A stretch of DNA of 64,000 bases from an uncultured Pseudokineococcus sp. (lineage in GTDB: Bacteria; Actinomycetota; Actinomycetes; Actinomycetales; Quadrisphaeraceae). Both the position numbers and the translations under genes were made by a program. Below the pieces are notes generated by a model. It was not told the origin of the DNA. It saw nothing but the letters and a program-made list of their open reading frames with translations, and searched no databases. This document shows positions 43,005 to 51,530 of the stretch, piece after piece; the first letter of the stretch is position 1, and every line of letters begins with the position of its first letter. The DNA lies in assembly GCF_947495735.1 (NCBI RefSeq), contig NZ_CANMAA010000005.1:62001-126000 (forward strand). The letters run 5' to 3'.

Positions 43005-44476
43005 CGGTCGATCACCGCTTCCATCACCTGGCGCGCGATCGGCGCCGCCGTCCTGCCGCCGGAGGCCTCGCTCCCGGCGTCACCGCCGTTCTCGACCACG
43101 ACCGCGACGGCCACCTGGGGGTCGTCCGCCGGCGCGAACGCCGTGAACCACGCGTGGGGGTCCTCGGCCTCGCCGTCGCCGTCGGTGTCGCCGACCTCGG
43201 CGGTGCCCGACTTGCCGGCGACGTCGACGCCGCTGATCTGCGCGGCCGTGCCCGTGCCGTCCTCCACGACGAGCTCCATCATCTCCGTCAGCGCCGCCGC
43301 GGTCTCCTCCGACACGGCGCGGCCGAGCTCGCGCGTCCCGGGGGCCTCGACGACGGACAGGTCCTCGGCGTTCACCGAGGCCACCATCTGCGGCTGGACG
43401 AGCACGCCGCCGTTGGCGATGGCCGCGCTCACCACGGCCACCTGCAGCGGCGTCACGCGGACGCTCTCCTGCCCGATCGCGGCGAGCGCCCGCCGCGGCT
43501 CGTCGAGGTCCTCGGGGTAGCGGCTCGGCGTGACGTCCAGCGGGATCTCGAGGCTGCGGCCGAAGCCGAAGCCGGCCGCCGTCTCGGCCATCGCGTCGTC
43601 GGGCAGCGTCAGGCCGAGCGAGCCGAAGGCGGTGTTGCAGGAGATGCGCAGCGCGTCGGCGAGGGAGACCTCGTCCCCCGCCCCGCAGGCCTCCCCGCTG
43701 ACGTTCGGCAGCGAGATGCTCGTCAGGGGCAGGGGCAGCTCGGCCGGCCCCGGCAGCACCGACTGCGGCGTGTAGTCGCCCGTCTCGAGCGCGGCCGCGG
43801 CCGTGACCAGCTTGAAGACCGACCCGGGCGGGTAGGTGTCGCCGCCGATGGCGCGGTTGACGAGCGGGTCGCCCGGCTCCTCGAGGAGCCGGGCGTAGGC
43901 CTCGCGGACGGCCTCGGTGTCCAGCGAGCTCAGCTCCGCGGGGTCGTAGGTCGGCGAGGAGACCATCGCGAGCACGCGGCCGGTGCTCGGCTCCAGCGCC
44001 ACGACCGCTCCCCGCTGGCCGCCGAGGGCGTCCAGCGCGGCCTCCTGCACCTCGGGCTGCAGCGTCAGCTCCACCGAGGCCCCCGAGGGCTGGCGCCCGG
44101 TGACGAGGTCGGTGAGCCGGCGGTAGAAGAGCTGGTCGGCCGTCCCGGCGAGCAGGGACCCGAGGGCGTCCTCGACGCCGGTGGCGCCGAAGACGACGGA
44201 GTAGAAGCCGGTGACGTGCGCCCAGTCCTCGCCCTCGGGGTAGGTCCGCTGGTAGGCGATGGGTCCCTCGGCCTCGACCGACTCGGCGAGCAGCTCGCCG
44301 TCCGCCGCCGTGATGGGCCCGCGGTCGCGGCCCAGCTCGGCCAGCAGCGTCCGGGAGTTGCGGGGGTCGTCGCGCAGGGAGCCGGCGTCGACGAACTGGA
44401 CCCACGTGGCGCTGCCGAGCAGCAGCGCGAAGAGGAGGGCGACGACGACCGACAGGCGGCGCAGGGGCGTGTTCAC
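43001..44476 (-). CDS. pbpA: Penicillin-binding protein 2 (class B transpeptidase, PbpA)
   Basis: A 491-residue class B PBP that cross-links peptidoglycan. It has an N-terminal membrane anchor ([19 protein letters not shown]), a dimerisation region, and a transpeptidase domain with SVFK (in PPGSVFKL, catalytic Ser), SCN and KSGT. The start GTG overlaps the rodA/ftsW stop by four bases. It works with the SEDS protein encoded just upstream and is a likely target of the downstream kinases. Confidence 0.95.
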   Translation of the reverse strand: MNTPLRRLSVVVALLFALLLGSATWVQFVDAGSLRDDPRNSRTLLAELGRDRGPITAADGELLAESVEAEGPIAYQRTYPEGEDWAHVTGFYSVVFGATGVEDALGSLLAGTADQLFYRRLTDLVTGRQPSGASVELTLQPEVQEAALDALGGQRGAVVALEPSTGRVLAMVSSPTYDPAELSSLDTEAVREAYARLLEEPGDPLVNRAIGGDTYPPGSVFKLVTAAAALETGDYTPQSVLPGPAELPLPLTSISLPNVSGEACGAGDEVSLADALRISCNTAFGSLGLTLPDDAMAETAAGFGFGRSLEIPLDVTPSRYPEDLDEPRRALAAIGQESVRVTPLQVAVVSAAIANGGVLVQPQMVASVNAEDLSVVEAPGTRELGRAVSEETAAALTEMMELVVEDGTGTAAQISGVDVAGKSGTAEVGDTDGDGEAEDPHAWFTAFAPADDPQVAVAVVVENGGDAGSEASGGRTAAPIARQVMEAVIDR

Positions 44477-45858
44477 ACCGTCCCCACGATCTGGGTCTCG
44501 CTCGTCGCGGGCCCGACCGGGGCGGGCTGCGCCGTCGGCGCGGGGCGGCGGGCGGCGTCGGAGATGCGCAGCAGGAGGCCGATGATGATCCAGTTCGTGA
44601 GCAGCGAGGAGCCGCCGGCCGCCAGGAACGGCATGGTCAGGCCGGTGAGGGGGATGACGCGCAGCACGCCGCCGGCGACGACGAAGCACTGCAGGGCGAC
44701 GGTGAAGGCGAGCCCGCCGGCGAGGAGCTTGCCGAAGCCGTCGCGCACGCCGATGGCGGTGCGCAGGCCGCGCTCGACGACGACGAGGTAGAGCGCCAGG
44801 AGCGCGAAGAGGCCGGCGAGGCCGAGCTCCTCGCCCATGCTCGCGAGGATGAAGTCGCTGTTGGCGAAGGGCACGATGTCGGGCCGCCCGCGGCCCAGGC
44901 CGGTGCCGGTGAGCCCGCCGGCGGCGAAGCCGAAGAGGCCCTGCACCAGCTGGTAGCTGCCGCCGGCCGCGCGGTCGTAGACCTCGGGGTCGAAGGGGTC
45001 CAGCCACCCGGAGACGCGCTGCTGGACGTGGCCGAACAGGTGGTGGGCCAGGTAGGCGCCGCCGGCGAACAGCGCGAGGCCGATGGCGATCCAGCTGACG
45101 CGCTCCGTGGCCAGGTAGAGCACCGCGACGAAGAGGCCGAAGAAGAGCAGCGACGTGCCGAGGTCGCGCTGCAGCACCAGGACGCCGACGCTGCCCGCCC
45201 AGGCGACGAGGATCGGGCCGAGGTCCCGCCCGCGCGGCAGCTGGAGGCCGAGGAGGCGCCGGCCGGCGAGGGAGAGCGTGTCGCGCGCCGTGACGAGGTA
45301 GCCGGCGAAGAAGACCGCCAGCGTGATCTTGGCGATCTCCCCGGGCTGGAAGGAGAGCGGGCCGATCCCGATCCAGATCCGGGCGCCGTTGATGGTCCGC
45401 CCGAGGAACGGCAGCAGCGGCAGGAGCAGCAGGACGAGGCTGGCCGCCATGGCGACGAAGGTGTACCGCCGCAGCACCCTGTGGTCCCGCAGCGCGATGA
45501 CGACCGCCGTCGCCGCGACCACGCCGATGGCGGACCACAGCAGCTGGCGGGAGCCCTGCGCGGTGCCCTCGGCGAGGTCCAGGCGGTGGATCATCGCGAG
45601 GCCGAGGCCGTTGAGCGCCACGGCCACCGGCAGCAGGACGGGGTCGGCGTAGGGCGCGCGCCAGCGCAGGACCCCGTGGACCACGCCGGCCAGGACGGCG
45701 AGGCCCCCGCCGTACCAGAGCACCCCCGGGCTCCAGGTCCCGTCGACGCCCAGGCCCACGAGCCCGTAGCTCAGCGCGGCGACGCCGACGGACAGCAGCA
45801 GCAGGAGCAGCTCGGTGCCGCGGCGGCTGCGGGCGACGTGCTCGGTGACGACGGCCAC
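44473..45858 (-). CDS. rodA: SEDS family peptidoglycan glycosyltransferase (RodA/FtsW)
   Basis: A 461-residue protein with 10 or more membrane helices that polymerises lipid II. Conserved segments are RTINGARIWIGIGPLSFQPGEIAK, the catalytic-region VLQRDLGTSLLFF, GRGRPDIVPFANSDFI and the C-terminal GLTMPFLAAGGSSLLTNW. Named RodA because of its place in the pstP-rodA-pbpA-pknA-pknB operon; FtsW proper is usually in the dcw cluster. GTG start four bases after pstP. Confidence 0.94.
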   Translation of the reverse strand: MAVVTEHVARSRRGTELLLLLLSVGVAALSYGLVGLGVDGTWSPGVLWYGGGLAVLAGVVHGVLRWRAPYADPVLLPVAVALNGLGLAMIHRLDLAEGTAQGSRQLLWSAIGVVAATAVVIALRDHRVLRRYTFVAMAASLVLLLLPLLPFLGRTINGARIWIGIGPLSFQPGEIAKITLAVFFAGYLVTARDTLSLAGRRLLGLQLPRGRDLGPILVAWAGSVGVLVLQRDLGTSLLFFGLFVAVLYLATERVSWIAIGLALFAGGAYLAHHLFGHVQQRVSGWLDPFDPEVYDRAAGGSYQLVQGLFGFAAGGLTGTGLGRGRPDIVPFANSDFILASMGEELGLAGLFALLALYLVVVERGLRTAIGVRDGFGKLLAGGLAFTVALQCFVVAGGVLRVIPLTGLTMPFLAAGGSSLLTNWIIIGLLLRISDAARRPAPTAQPAPVGPATSETQIVGTV

Positions 45859-45861
45859 GGG

Positions 45862-47250
45862 TCAGCTCCCCCCGGTCAGCGCGGCGCAGCCCGCGGGCGC
45901 GGGCGCGGGCGAGGGGGCCGGGGTCGGCTCCGCCGTCGCGACGGGGGCCGGGGCGGTGGGAGCCGCGGGCGCCGGGGCGCCGGCGGTGGGGGCCGCCGTG
46001 GCGGGGGCCGTGGGCGCCGGGGTCGCCGGTGCGGGCGCCGGGGCGGGCTCCGGCGGCGCGGGGCAGGCCTGGCCGAGCAGCGTCGTGACGACGCGGCGGG
46101 CCGCGGGCAGGTCGTCGACCGTGATGCCCTCGCTGACGGCGTTGCGGGAGACGGGGCGCAGGTCGGTGAGCTCGAGCCCGGCGTCCTCGACCACCGAGGA
46201 CAGGCGCAGCGGCCCGACGTCCTGCGGCAGCCCGCGGAAGACGGCCACCTGCCCCGCCTGGTCGGCCCCGACGTAGTACTGGTCCTGGCTCCAGCGCCAG
46301 GCGGCGGCGACGCCGGCGAGCAGCACCAGCAGGATGACGGCGCCGGACAGCAGCCGCGGCCACGCGCTGCGGCGCGGCTCGTCGGCCAGGTCGTCGTCGT
46401 CCTGCTCGGGCTCGGTGCGCCCGAGGGCCGCGCCGCGCGCCGCCGGCGAGGTGGCGTCGCCCGTGCGCCGGGGGCGCTGGGCCGCCGCGGCGCCCACGAC
46501 CTCGGTGTGGTCGGGGGGCGAGGTGGCGACGTCCACGACGTCGGCCACGACGACGGTCACGTTGTCGGAGCCGCCGCCCCGCAGGGCCAGCTGGACGAGC
46601 AGGTCGGCGCACTCCCCGACGTCGGCGACGCCGGACAGGGCCTCGGAGATGGTGCGGGCGCCGACCATGCCGGAGAGGCCGTCGGAGCACAGCAGCCAGC
46701 GGTCCCCGGCGCGGGCCTCGCGCACGGAGGTGTCGAGCTCCTGGCTGGAGTCGATGTCGCCGAGGACGCGCAGCAGCACCGAGCGCTGCGGGTGGTGCTC
46801 GGCCTCCTCGGCGGTGATGCGGCCCTCGTCGACCAGGTGCTGGACGAACGTGTGGTCGTGGGTCACCTGCGTGAGCTCGCCGTCGCGCAGCAGGTAGGCC
46901 CGGCTGTCGCCGATGTGGGCGAGGGCCAGCCGGTCGCCGGTGCGCAGGATCGCCGTGACGGTGGTGCCCATGCCCGCGAGCGCGGGCTCCTCGCGGACGC
47001 GCTCGGACAGGCGCCCGGACGCCCGGCGCACGGCCTCGGCGAGGTGGCGGGGCGCGTCGGCGCCGTGCGACTCGCCCTCGAGGCGGCTCAGCTCGCCGAC
47101 CGCGATGGAGGAGGCGACGTCACCGCCCGCGTGCCCGCCCATGCCGTCGGCGACGACGAGCAGGTGGGGGCCGGCGTAGGCGGAGTCCTGGTTGGAGGAG
47201 CGGACCAGGCCGATGTCCGAGCGCGCCGCGTAGCGCAGGGCGGTGGGCAC
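45862..47250 (-). CDS. pstP: PP2C-type serine/threonine phosphatase PstP
   Basis: A 462-residue membrane phosphatase that reverses PknA/PknB phosphorylation. The metal-binding Asp residues appear in SNQDSAYAG, VVADGMGGHAGGD, CSDGLSGMV and GGSDNVTVVV. The catalytic domain ends near 240. An acidic/basic linker, one membrane helix (about 302-322), a small exterior domain (YYVGADQAGQVAVFRGLPQ) and a long Pro/Ala/Thr tail follow. The start is the GTG of VPTALRYAARSDIG; the frame is open further upstream but overlaps fhaB there. Confidence 0.95.
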   Translation of the reverse strand: MPTALRYAARSDIGLVRSSNQDSAYAGPHLLVVADGMGGHAGGDVASSIAVGELSRLEGESHGADAPRHLAEAVRRASGRLSERVREEPALAGMGTTVTAILRTGDRLALAHIGDSRAYLLRDGELTQVTHDHTFVQHLVDEGRITAEEAEHHPQRSVLLRVLGDIDSSQELDTSVREARAGDRWLLCSDGLSGMVGARTISEALSGVADVGECADLLVQLALRGGGSDNVTVVVADVVDVATSPPDHTEVVGAAAAQRPRRTGDATSPAARGAALGRTEPEQDDDDLADEPRRSAWPRLLSGAVILLVLLAGVAAAWRWSQDQYYVGADQAGQVAVFRGLPQDVGPLRLSSVVEDAGLELTDLRPVSRNAVSEGITVDDLPAARRVVTTLLGQACPAPPEPAPAPAPATPAPTAPATAAPTAGAPAPAAPTAPAPVATAEPTPAPSPAPAPAGCAALTGGS

Positions 47251-47255
47251 GGCGC

Positions 47256-47765
47256 CTACCGCCGCAGCTCGAGGACGGTGCGGCCGATGCGCAGCTGGGA
47301 CCCGGCCGGCAGCGGCGCGGGGGCGCCGAGCGGGTCGCGGCCCAGCAGCGTGCCGTTGGTGGAGCCCAGGTCCTCGACCCACCAGCGCCCGTCGCGCGGG
47401 AAGAGACGGGCGTGCCGGCCCGAGGCGTAGTCGTCGTCGAGCACGAGGGCGCACTCGGGCGAGCGGCCCACGAGGACGGGTCCGCCGCCGAGCGCCAGGC
47501 TGGTGCCGCGCAGGGGCCCCTCCACGACGACGACCTGGCGGGGCACCGTGCGGTCCTCCGGGGGCGGCGGCGGGGGCGGCGGCGACGCGCGGCGGTCGCT
47601 CCCGGGCCTCCTGCGCTCCTGGCCCTGCGCCCGGTCGCCGGAGGGGCGGGAGACGACGCGCGTGCCGAACACGTCGCGGCGCAGGACGCCGACGACGCTG
47701 AGCACCAGCACCCACAGGAGCACCAGCAGGCCCAGGCGCAGGACGGTGTACGTCAGCTCGCTCAC
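47256..47765 (-). CDS. fhaB: FHA domain protein FhaB (FipA-type)
   Basis: A 169-residue protein with an N-terminal membrane helix (TVLRLGLLVLLWVLVLSVVG) and a poly-Pro linker. The C-terminal phosphothreonine-binding FHA domain has VGRSPECALVLDD, SGRHARL and DLGSTNGT. It overlaps the fhaA stop by four bases and lies five bases from pstP. In mycobacteria it links the kinases to FtsZ/FtsQ and to RodA-PbpA. Confidence 0.93.
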   Translation of the reverse strand: MSELTYTVLRLGLLVLLWVLVLSVVGVLRRDVFGTRVVSRPSGDRAQGQERRRPGSDRRASPPPPPPPPEDRTVPRQVVVVEGPLRGTSLALGGGPVLVGRSPECALVLDDDYASGRHARLFPRDGRWWVEDLGSTNGTLLGRDPLGAPAPLPAGSQLRIGRTVLELRR

Positions 47766-48508
47766 CGGGCGGCTCCGCCGAGCTCGTCGAGGTGGCCCGT
47801 GTCGGGGCGGCCGCGGCGGTCGTGGTCCCGGCTCGAGAAGGTGATGCGGGTGCGCCCGATGCTGACGACGGCGCCGTCGACGAGCGGCCCGCCGTCGGTG
47901 CGCCGTCCGTCCACGTACGTGCCGTTCGTCGAGCCGAGGTCGCGGACGCTGGCGCGCCCCCCCTCGACGCGGATCTCGACGTGCCGGCGCGAGACGCCCG
48001 GGTCGTCGACGACGACGTCGGACTCGCTGCCGCGCCCGATGACCGTGGTGCGCCCGGTGAGCTGGTAGCGGGTGCCGTCGACGTCGACGACGGGGTGCGC
48101 GGGCGTGGCCGCCGCCGCCGTGGCCGGGGCGATCGACCCCTTCACGCGGGCGCTGCGGACCCGGAAGACGCCCGTGTCCAGCTCCTCGTCGCGCTCGAAG
48201 GCCACCGAGACGGGCCCGAGGAAGGAGTAGTGCTGGGTGCGCGCGTGCTCGGTGACGGCGTCGGAGAGCTCCTCGCCGAGGGCGTCGTCCCACGTGGCGA
48301 TGCGCTCGTGGTCGCCGGGCCCGAGCGCGATGGTGAAGGCGTTGGGCACGAGGGTGCGCTCGCGGCTGAGCACCTGGGCGGAGGTGTCGGTCTCGCGGCG
48401 CAGGGCGCTGGCGAGCTCGACGGGCTGCACCTCGCTCTTGAAGGCCCGGGCGAAGACGCCGCTGACGGCGCGCTCGATGCGCTTCTCGAAGCGGTCGAGG
48501 ACTCCCAC
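47762..48508 (-). CDS. fhaA: FhaA: DUF3662 and FHA domain protein
   Basis: A 248-residue protein. An N-terminal DUF3662 domain (about 1-125; GVLDRFEKRIERAVSGVFARAF at its start) is followed by a short linker and a C-terminal FHA domain (about 150-235: IGRGSESDVVVDD, SRRHVEI, DLGSTNGTYVDG). Mycobacterial FhaA is over 500 residues because of a long Gln/Gly linker, so this is a compact form. It is the known binder of the phosphorylated MurJ pseudokinase. The GTG start follows GGGAGGGG. First gene of the operon. Confidence 0.94.
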   Translation of the reverse strand: MGVLDRFEKRIERAVSGVFARAFKSEVQPVELASALRRETDTSAQVLSRERTLVPNAFTIALGPGDHERIATWDDALGEELSDAVTEHARTQHYSFLGPVSVAFERDEELDTGVFRVRSARVKGSIAPATAAAATPAHPVVDVDGTRYQLTGRTTVIGRGSESDVVVDDPGVSRRHVEIRVEGGRASVRDLGSTNGTYVDGRRTDGGPLVDGAVVSIGRTRITFSSRDHDRRGRPDTGHLDELGGAAR

Positions 48509-48640
48509 GGCGCCCCTCCCTCCACGGCTCCCGGACGACCCGGCGGCCCGGGACGGTCGTCGCCACCCTAGCGACGGCGCCCGGCGCGACCGTCCGACGA
48601 CGCGGCGCGGGCACCCGTCCGCCGCGGGCGGTGCGACCCC

Positions 48641-48780
48641 GTGACCGACGCCGCTCCGCACCCGCTCGGGACCGCCCGCCTGCGCCTGGTCCCGCCGGAG
48701 CGCTCCTGCGCGGCGGCGCTCACCGCCCTGCACGTCGGCCCCGAGGTGGCCCAGCGCCTCGACGGCGAGCCGCACGTGGT
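48641..48780 (+). pseudogene. 5' fragment of a GNAT-like acetyltransferase gene
   Basis: The first ~46 codons from GTG (MTDAAPHPLGTARLRLVPPE and on) look like the start of a GNAT acetyltransferase (the GT-x-RL-x-L pattern). From about 48780 the frame turns into Arg/Pro/Gly nonsense where the antisense methyltransferase remnant begins, so the gene looks truncated by a rearrangement. No intact remainder is seen nearby. Confidence 0.45.
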
Positions 48781-49083
48781 CAGAGGCCTCCAGCGGGGCG
48801 CAGGACCGCCGCCAGGGAGCCGAAGACGGCCGCGGGGTCGGGCAGCCGGTGCAGCGTCGCCACGGGGGAGACCGCGTCGACGGGCTCCGCGACCACCAGC
48901 GGCTCGCGCAGGTCCGCCGCCAGCACGGTCAGGCGCTCGCGGCCGACCCGTCCACGACGACCACGTGCCCGCGGGGCAGCCTGCCGAGCAGGGCCTCCGT
49001 GTCGCGCCCGGTGCCGGCTCCGACGTCGAGGACGCGCTCGTCCCCCCGCAGCGGCAGCGCCTCCAGCAGCCGGCGCCCCCACC
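48780..49083 (-). pseudogene. Remnant of a class I SAM-dependent methyltransferase
   Basis: Two frames together spell a methyltransferase. 49083-48929 reads RLLEALPLRGDERVLDVG, then AGTGRDTEALLGRLPRGH and VVVVDGS, then stops. A second frame continues with LTVLAADLREPLVVAEPVDA and on to AAVFGSLAAVLRP (stop at 48780). The SAM-binding DVGAGTG motif is intact, but the joining region (around 48930-48960) has lost bases and the N-terminus is missing. A frameshifted, deleted gene. Confidence 0.6.
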
Positions 49084-49197
49084 GCAGTCGTCGTCCCGGT
49101 CGTCGCCCGGCCGGCCGGCTGGGCGACGGGCACCGCGGGCGGGCCCTCCGAGGGCGGGAGGGGCGACCCCCGCCCCGTGCTAGCGTTCACACCGCTC

Positions 49198-49280
49198 GCG
49201 CGAGTGGCGGAATGGCAGACGCGCACGGTTCAGGTCCGTGTGCCCGAAAGGGCGTGGGGGTTCAAGTCCCCCCTCGCGCA
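49198..49280 (+). tRNA. tRNA-Leu (anticodon CAG)
   Basis: An 83-base class II tRNA. Acceptor GCGCGAG/CTCGCGC, anticodon arm CACGG-TTCAGGT-CCGTG giving CAG, variable arm TGCCCGAAAGGGCG, T-arm GGGGGTTCAAGTCCCCC, discriminator A. tRNA-Leu upstream of fhaA is conserved in mycobacteria as well. Confidence 0.96.
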
Positions 49281-49291
49281 CCGCGAGTCAG

Positions 49292-49320
49292 CAGCCCCGG
49301 ACCTCCCCGGTCCGGGGCTG
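49292..49320. terminator. Terminator after tRNA-Leu
   Basis: A perfect 12-bp stem (49292-49303 with 49309-49320), 5-base loop, then TCGTCGTC. It lies between the convergent tRNA-Leu and lsr2 and may serve both. Confidence 0.75.
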
Positions 49321-49373
49321 TCGTCGTCTCCGGGCCCGTCCGCGGGGCGCCGCCTGGCGCGCCCCGCGGGCGG

Positions 49374-49718
49374 TCAGCGCGCGGCGTCGTAGGCGTCGAG
49401 GACGGACTGCTTCACCCGGCCGCGGTCGGCGACGGGGTGCCCGTTCTCCCGCGCCCAGGCGCGGACGTCGTCGAGGTCGGTCCGCTTCGGCCCGGCGGCG
49501 GCCCGGCCGGTGCTCGAGCGGCCGGTGGAGCCGGTGGACCGGCCGCCGGACCTCCGCGCCGCGGCGATCCACTCGGCGAAGGACTCCTCGATCGCGGCGG
49601 CGTGCTCGTCGTTCAGGTCGATCTCGTAGCTGGCGCCCTCGAAGGCGAAGGTGACGGTCCGGGTCGCCTCCGAGCCGTCGAGGTCGTCGGTCAGCACGAT
49701 CTGCGTGGTCTGGGCCAT
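49374..49718 (-). CDS. lsr2: Lsr2 nucleoid-associated protein
   Basis: A 114-residue H-NS-like xenogeneic silencer. The N-terminal dimerisation domain is at 1-60 (MAQTTQIVLTDDLDGSEATR and VTFAFEGASYEIDLN), a Ser/Gly/Arg linker follows, and the C-terminal DNA-binding domain has DLDDVRAWARENGHPVADRG and the RGR minor-groove clamp (DRGRVKQSVLDAY). It prefers AT-rich DNA. ATG start; no strong ribosome site precedes it. Confidence 0.95.
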   Translation of the reverse strand: MAQTTQIVLTDDLDGSEATRTVTFAFEGASYEIDLNDEHAAAIEESFAEWIAAARRSGGRSTGSTGRSSTGRAAAGPKRTDLDDVRAWARENGHPVADRGRVKQSVLDAYDAAR

Positions 49719-49856
49719 GGCCCTGATGATGGCAGCGCACCCGGCCGCGGGCCCGGCGCCCCGGCCGACGTCGTCCTCTCGGGGTAGCGTCGTGCGCCCC
49801 GGCCGGTCGGGCGGGTGCGGTGGCGCCGTCGCCGCTCGACACCGGAGGTCAGCGCC

Positions 49857-51122
49857 GTGCCCCAGAGCTCCTCCGCCGGCGCCTCCTCGACGGCCGTCGT
49901 GGGCCCGCCCGGGGGGCAGGGGCTCCTCCTGGCCGCCCTCGAGGCGGTCGACCAGGCCGTGTGCGTCGCCGACGTCACCGAGCCGGACGAGCCGCTCGTC
50001 TACGTCAACCCCGCCTTCACGCGCACCACCGGCTACGCCGCGGCGGACGCGCTGGGTCGCAACTGCCGCTTCCTGCAGGACGGGCTCGACGTCGGTGACG
50101 CCCCGGCCCGCATCCGCGCACTCCTGTCCGACGGCGGGGCCGGTGTGGTCACGCTGCCGAACCGCCGCGCGGACGGGCGGGTCTTCTCCAACGAGCTGTC
50201 GCTGTCCCCGCTGCGCGACTCCGGCGGGCGCGTCACCCACTACGTGGCCGTCCAGCGCGACGTCACGGCGCGGGTCGAGGCGGAGCGCTCGCGCGACGTG
50301 CTGCGCGCCGAGCAGGAGGAGATCGCCGACCAGCTGCAGCGGACCCTCGTGCCCCGCTCCCTGCCGGCGCTCGAGGGGTACCGGACGGCGGTGCGGTACG
50401 CACCGGCCACCCGCCCCGACGGGTCCCGCGGGGAGGTCAGCGGCGACGTCTACGACGTCCTGCGGCGTCCCGGCGGCGGGTGGTACGCCTTCATCGGCGA
50501 CATCTCGGGCCGAGGACCCCGGGCCGCCGCCACGACCGGGGTGCTGCGCTGGACGCTGCGCGGGGCGGCGGCCGGGCAGGCCGACCCCGCCGCGCTGCTG
50601 CGCGAGGTGGGCGGCGTCGTCCACGACGCGATGGACGGCCGCTTCGCGACCCTCGCCCTGGTCGCGCTGCCGGCGCCCGAGGGCGGGACCGGGGGCGACG
50701 GCGCGGCGACGGACGGCTCGTGCGACGCGGCGGTCGTCGCGCTCGCCGGCCACCCCCGGCCCGTGCTGCTGCCCGCGGACGGGCCCCCGCGGCTCGTCGG
50801 GCGCCACGGCTCGCTGCTCGGCGTCCTGCCCGACGTCACCGTGCACGAGGAGCCCGTCACCCTGCGGCCCGGCGACCAGCTGGTGCTCTACACCGACGGC
50901 GTCACCGAGGCGATGGACCCCGGCCGCCGCATGCTCGGGGAGGACGGCCTGCTCGCCGCCCTGGCGGCCCTGCCCGCCGCCGACCGCAGGGGCGCCGAGG
51001 CGTCGGAGCGCACCGCCGACGCCGTCACCTCCGCGGTCGAGCGCCACACCGCCGGCCGCGGCTCGGACGACCTGACGCTCCTCGTCCTCGCCCGCAGGGA
51101 CGACGCCGGCCCGCCGTCCTGA
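49857..51122 (+). CDS. LOV blue-light sensor with SpoIIE/PP2C phosphatase output
   Basis: A 421-residue cytosolic protein. The LOV domain spans about 25-135 with the photoactive Cys in GRNCRFLQ, flavin-contact Asn residues in PNRRADGRVFSNELSLSP, and Gln in VAVQRDVT; all key LOV residues are present. A short helical linker (AERSRDVLRAEQEEIADQLQ) leads to a SpoIIE-type PP2C domain (about 165-410; GDVYDV, GDISGRGPRAA, SDDLTLLVLAR). The start GTG follows GGAGGT. It probably controls an anti-sigma/anti-anti-sigma switch in response to blue light; no STAS or HATPase partner lies in the window. Confidence 0.92.
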   Translation: MPQSSSAGASSTAVVGPPGGQGLLLAALEAVDQAVCVADVTEPDEPLVYVNPAFTRTTGYAAADALGRNCRFLQDGLDVGDAPARIRALLSDGGAGVVTLPNRRADGRVFSNELSLSPLRDSGGRVTHYVAVQRDVTARVEAERSRDVLRAEQEEIADQLQRTLVPRSLPALEGYRTAVRYAPATRPDGSRGEVSGDVYDVLRRPGGGWYAFIGDISGRGPRAAATTGVLRWTLRGAAAGQADPAALLREVGGVVHDAMDGRFATLALVALPAPEGGTGGDGAATDGSCDAAVVALAGHPRPVLLPADGPPRLVGRHGSLLGVLPDVTVHEEPVTLRPGDQLVLYTDGVTEAMDPGRRMLGEDGLLAALAALPAADRRGAEASERTADAVTSAVERHTAGRGSDDLTLLVLARRDDAGPPS

Positions 51123-51530
51123 GCCCGCGGGCCGGCGCTCGCGGGCCCGCGCCACCCGCCCGGGACCTCCTCGAGCGGTCTCCTCGAGTCGTCCCGACCT
51201 GTGCGGTAACGTCCCGGCGCGGATGGCCAGCCCTCTGCGAGAGCGGTGGTCACGGAGGGACCCGGTGAGGATCCGGTGGATCTCCCCCAGCGGCGAGCAG
51301 GAGCGAGAGCCGTCATGAGCACCGGGCCCGACACGTCAGCCGCGCGAGGGGCGGCGGGCACCTGCGCCGCGCCCACGAGCCCCGACACCCCACTGCGCCG
51401 GGCGACCTCCGCCCGGCGCCCGCCCCGGCGCCCCGGCGCGACCGACCTCCACGGCCGGCGGCCGTCGTGGTCGGCGCCGTCCGTCGCACCGCCGGCGCGT
51501 CCCGCACCGTCCACGAGGAGATGACCCGGC
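51123..51530 (+). promoter_or_regulatory. Structured leader region of the homocysteine methyltransferase gene
   Basis: 408 bases without a supported gene. TAACGT at 51207-51212 may be a -10. Just after it, 51225-51251 folds into a hairpin (GGCCAGCC-CTCT, loop GCG, AGAG-C-GGTGGTC), followed by CCGGTGAGGATCCGGTGG (51262-51279), which can form alternative pairs with flanking GGGA/TCTCCC. It matches no riboswitch class I can recognise with confidence (not SAM-I or SAH by eye). Position before a methionine-cycle gene makes ligand control plausible. A 69-codon frame (51315-51524) lacks coding character. Confidence 0.4.

Noticed and set aside
43001-46690. One continuous minus-strand frame of about 1,229 codons across pbpA, rodA and into pstP
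   Set aside because: Only the last 491 codons resemble a protein (PbpA). The upstream part is Arg/Gly/Ala nonsense antiparallel in frame to RodA and PstP, typical of stop-poor GC-rich DNA.
51315-51524. 69-codon frame directly before the homocysteine methyltransferase, possible leader peptide
   Set aside because: Composition is Arg/Pro/Ala nonsense without Met or Cys clustering, and no clear ribosome site; kept only as part of the leader region.
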